NCBI GenBank assembly: GCA_947458775.1
Contig: CANGZX010000037.1
Coordinates: forward strand, 1-7,153
Direction: 5' to 3'
Origin: Sphingobacteriaceae bacterium
GTDB lineage: Bacteria; Bacteroidota; Bacteroidia; Sphingobacteriales; Sphingobacteriaceae
Length of the DNA stretch: 7,153 nucleotides
The notes under the pieces: generated by a model
What the model saw: only the letters and a program-made list of their open reading frames with translations
What the model was told of the DNA's origin: nothing
Database searches by the model: none
Position numbers and translations under genes: made by a program
Shown here: in pieces, positions 5,720-7,153 of the stretch
How the letters are laid out: each line of letters begins with the position of its first letter
Numbering within the stretch: position 1 is the stretch's first letter

Positions 5720-6196
5720 ATGACCTATGTGAATTTTGGCGACGAGCCTGGCTTAGCGCCCGATGAGTTTTTTATGAACGAGGCTTTAAAAGAAGCTCGT
5801 AAAGCCCTCGAACTCGATGAGGTGCCTATTGGTGCGGTTATAGTGTGTAAGGGCCGTATTATTGGCCGCGGGCACAACCTTACCGAACGCTTAAACGATG
5901 TAACAGCCCATGCCGAAATGCAAGCATTTACCGCTGCTGCCGATTATTTGGGCGGAAAATATTTAACCGAGTGCACCTTGTATGTAACCATGGAACCCTG
6001 CGTAATGTGTGCGGGTGCTTCCTACTGGACCCAAATTAGCCGCCTAGTATTTGGCGCCTACGATACGCAACGGGGTTTTACTCGAATTAATCAAACGCTC
6101 ACCCATCCAAAAACCGAATTCATTGGCGGTATAAAAGCCGAGGAATGCGGAGAACTGGTGAAAGCATTCTTCAAGTCAAAACGGAGTAAAACTTAA
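5720..6196 (+). CDS. tadA: tRNA-specific adenosine deaminase TadA
   Basis: TadA deaminates adenosine 34 to inosine in the anticodon of tRNA-Arg(ACG), allowing wobble reading of CGN codons; it acts in the cytosol as a homodimer. The 158-residue length is typical. The zinc deaminase signature is complete: HAE at 64-66 (zinc ligand His64, proton-shuttling Glu66) and PCVMC at 93-97 (ligands Cys94 and Cys97). Asn53 in GHN corresponds to the tRNA-contacting Asn of this family, and EVPIGAVIV (34-42) opens the deaminase fold. The tRNA-type spacing and the YVTMEPCVMCAGA block separate it from guanine and cytosine deaminases. The start at 5720 adds about 18 residues before the MNEALKEA helix; the -7 element just upstream supports it, though Met19 is an alternative. 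It is divergent from rlmI and 82 nt upstream of the SOD gene, which has its own promoter-like element. Confidence 0.95.
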   Translation: MTYVNFGDEPGLAPDEFFMNEALKEARKALELDEVPIGAVIVCKGRIIGRGHNLTERLNDVTAHAEMQAFTAAADYLGGKYLTECTLYVTMEPCVMCAGASYWTQISRLVFGAYDTQRGFTRINQTLTHPKTEFIGGIKAEECGELVKAFFKSKRSKT

Positions 6197-6228
6197 GTAA
6201 ATAGAGACTAAAAACCTTACAAGCAACG

Positions 6229-6236
6229 TATATTTG
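6229..6236 (+). promoter_or_regulatory. -7 promoter element of the superoxide dismutase gene
   Basis: TATATTTG matches TAnnTTTG exactly and lies 42 nt before the SOD ATG at 6279. This leaves a normal AT-rich leader, unlike the very short spacing seen at rlmI, tadA and terC. No TTTG at the -33 spacing is apparent. It suggests that the SOD gene is transcribed separately from tadA, or in addition to read-through; no terminator is seen between the two. Confidence 0.45.
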
Positions 6237-6278
6237 TATATAGTATTTATCTGAAAACTAATTTAAAATAAACCTCAT

Positions 6279-6887
6279 ATGGCATTTGAATTACCTGCAT
6301 TAGCATATGCAACCGATGCGCTAGAACCGCATATTGACAAAATGACCATGGAAATTCACCATGGAAAACACCACCAAGCGTATGTAGATAACCTAAATAA
6401 AGCCTTGGCTGGAACCGATTCTGCGAATGCAAAAATCGAAGACATTTTAAAATCGATTTCTAAGTTTCCAATGCCGGTGCGCAACAACGGTGGCGGCCAC
6501 TACAACCACAGTTTATATTGGTCAATTATGTCGCCAAATGGTGGTGGTACCCCGAGTGGCGATTTAGCGAAAGCTATAGATGCTGCTTTCGGATCGTTTG
6601 ATGCCTTTAAACAAAAGTTTGCCGAAGCAGGCACTACCCGTTTTGGTTCGGGTTGGGCTTGGTTATGCCTAAAAGCCGATGGCACTTTGTGCGTATGCTC
6701 TACACCAAATCAAGATAACCCTTTAATGGATATTGCCGAATGTCCGGGCACCCCACTTTTAGGAATGGACGTATGGGAACATGCCTATTACTTAAAATAT
6801 CAAAACAAACGCCCAGATTACATTGCTGCATTTTGGAATGTAGTTAACTGGACTGCTGTTGCCGAACGCTTTGCAAAAGCGAAGTAA
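6279..6887 (+). CDS. sodA: Superoxide dismutase, Mn/Fe family, manganese-type residues
   Basis: This enzyme converts superoxide to hydrogen peroxide and oxygen. At 202 residues without a signal peptide it is a standard cytosolic SodA/SodB-family protein. The metal ligands are all present: His27 (in EIHHGKHH), His77 (in HYNHSLYW), Asp164 and His168 (in MDVWEH). Metal-preference positions point to manganese: GGGHYNHS at 71-78 where iron enzymes usually have AAQ-type sequence, and Gln145 in STPNQDNPL, the active-site Gln position of Mn enzymes. Cambialistic use of iron cannot be excluded, since several Bacteroidota SODs accept either metal. Four cysteines (130, 138, 140, 155) cluster in the C-terminal domain. 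The start ATG gives the usual FELPALAY N-terminus. An exact -7 element lies 42 nt upstream, and a strong terminator begins 13 nt after the stop. Confidence 0.96.
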   Translation: MAFELPALAYATDALEPHIDKMTMEIHHGKHHQAYVDNLNKALAGTDSANAKIEDILKSISKFPMPVRNNGGGHYNHSLYWSIMSPNGGGTPSGDLAKAIDAAFGSFDAFKQKFAEAGTTRFGSGWAWLCLKADGTLCVCSTPNQDNPLMDIAECPGTPLLGMDVWEHAYYLKYQNKRPDYIAAFWNVVNWTAVAERFAKAK

Positions 6888-6900
6888 ATCGATATAGTAA

Positions 6901-6936
6901 AAAAAAGCCCTCCCGAAATTTCGGGAGGGCTTTTTT
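6901..6936. terminator. Bidirectional intrinsic terminator between sodA and the DUF2805 gene
   Basis: The 36 bp form a perfect palindrome: six A, then GCCCTCCCGAAA, then its exact complement, then six T. The GC-rich stem with A/T runs on both sides terminates transcription in either direction. It serves sodA on the plus strand (stop at 6887) and the convergent gene on the minus strand (stop codon at 6940-6938, one base away). Confidence 0.95.
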
Positions 6937-6937
6937 A

Positions 6938-7153
6938 TTAGCGTTTACTTATTTTGTTTAATGTAATTTGTTTTTGCAACGTACATTTAAAGCGGTTTAT
7001 GGCTAAACTGCGCTTATGAGCATGTTTCTGGCTCACCCCGCTATTTACCCTTTTTCTCCACAAATTAAAGCTACTTTTCTTTAATGTTTTACGCATTAAG
7101 GCAATGGTATCGGCTTCTGAAAATCCGAATTGATAAAGTATGGCTTCAAAGGG
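6938..7153 (-). CDS. TIGR03643/DUF2805 family protein, C-terminal fragment
   Basis: The last 71 codons of a minus-strand gene whose start lies beyond the right edge. The frame stays open from the edge (7153) to TAA at 6940-6938. The visible part begins PFEAILYQFGFSEADTIALM and continues RKTLKKSSFNLWRKRV, the pattern I recognise from the TIGR03643/DUF2805 family: a small domain with an SEA-D-I-LMR helix followed by a SSFxLWRKRV block. Its function is unknown. The helical, basic character might suggest nucleic-acid contact, but that is only inference. After RKRV come about 35 residues rich in Lys, Arg, His and Asn, ending NKISKR, possibly a basic tail beyond the core domain. It converges on sodA and shares the terminator at 6901-6936. 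Confidence is high that it is a real gene and moderate for the family name. Confidence 0.75.
   Translation of the reverse strand, partial: PFEAILYQFGFSEADTIALMRKTLKKSSFNLWRKRVNSGVSQKHAHKRSLAINRFKCTLQKQITLNKISKR

Overview
The window looks like ordinary chromosome from a member of the Bacteroidota. Genes have A-rich leaders without Shine-Dalgarno sequences. Several starts are preceded by the phylum's TAnnTTTG '-7' promoter element. The proteins themselves (M13 lipoprotein peptidase, PnuC, NadR-type kinase, TerC/YgdQ, RlmI-type methyltransferase, TadA, Mn-type SOD, a DUF2805 protein) match that phylum. The genus cannot be fixed from the sequence. I see no tRNA, rRNA, CRISPR array, insertion sequence or phage gene, and no sign of recent transfer.

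Layout, left to right. (1) Positions 1-193, minus strand: the N-terminus of carB, running off the left edge. (2) Positions 194-493: a 300-bp divergent intergenic region. It holds two mutually exclusive hairpins in the carB leader, a strong intrinsic terminator that follows no visible gene, and a -7 promoter element for the next gene. (3) Positions 494-4484, plus strand: four tightly packed genes, namely an M13 zinc metallopeptidase lipoprotein, pnuC, a single-domain ribosylnicotinamide kinase overlapping pnuC by ATGA, and a TerC/YgdQ membrane protein. (4) Positions 4481-5668, minus strand: an RlmI-type 23S rRNA cytosine methyltransferase whose stop codon overlaps that of the TerC gene. (5) Positions 5720-6887, plus strand: tadA, then a manganese-type superoxide dismutase, closed by a 36-bp palindromic terminator. 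(6) Positions 6938-7153, minus strand: the C-terminal part of a TIGR03643/DUF2805 protein that runs off the right edge.

Functionally, pnuC and the kinase form a clear unit. PnuC lets nicotinamide riboside into the cell and the kinase traps it as NMN for NAD synthesis. The peptidase ahead of them and the TerC protein behind them share strand and spacing, so they may share transcripts, but no functional link is proven. RlmI and TadA, transcribed divergently from a 51-bp spacer, both modify translation RNAs. SOD is an antioxidant enzyme. A TerC-family protein (some relatives export Mn) and a Mn-type SOD lie in the same window, but on separate transcription units.

I did not find a novel defence, mobile or biosynthetic system. 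The most interesting points are regulatory: the terminator with no gene before it at 414-447, the alternative carB leader hairpins, and -7 elements placed so close to start codons that terC, rlmI and tadA may have leaderless or nearly leaderless mRNAs.
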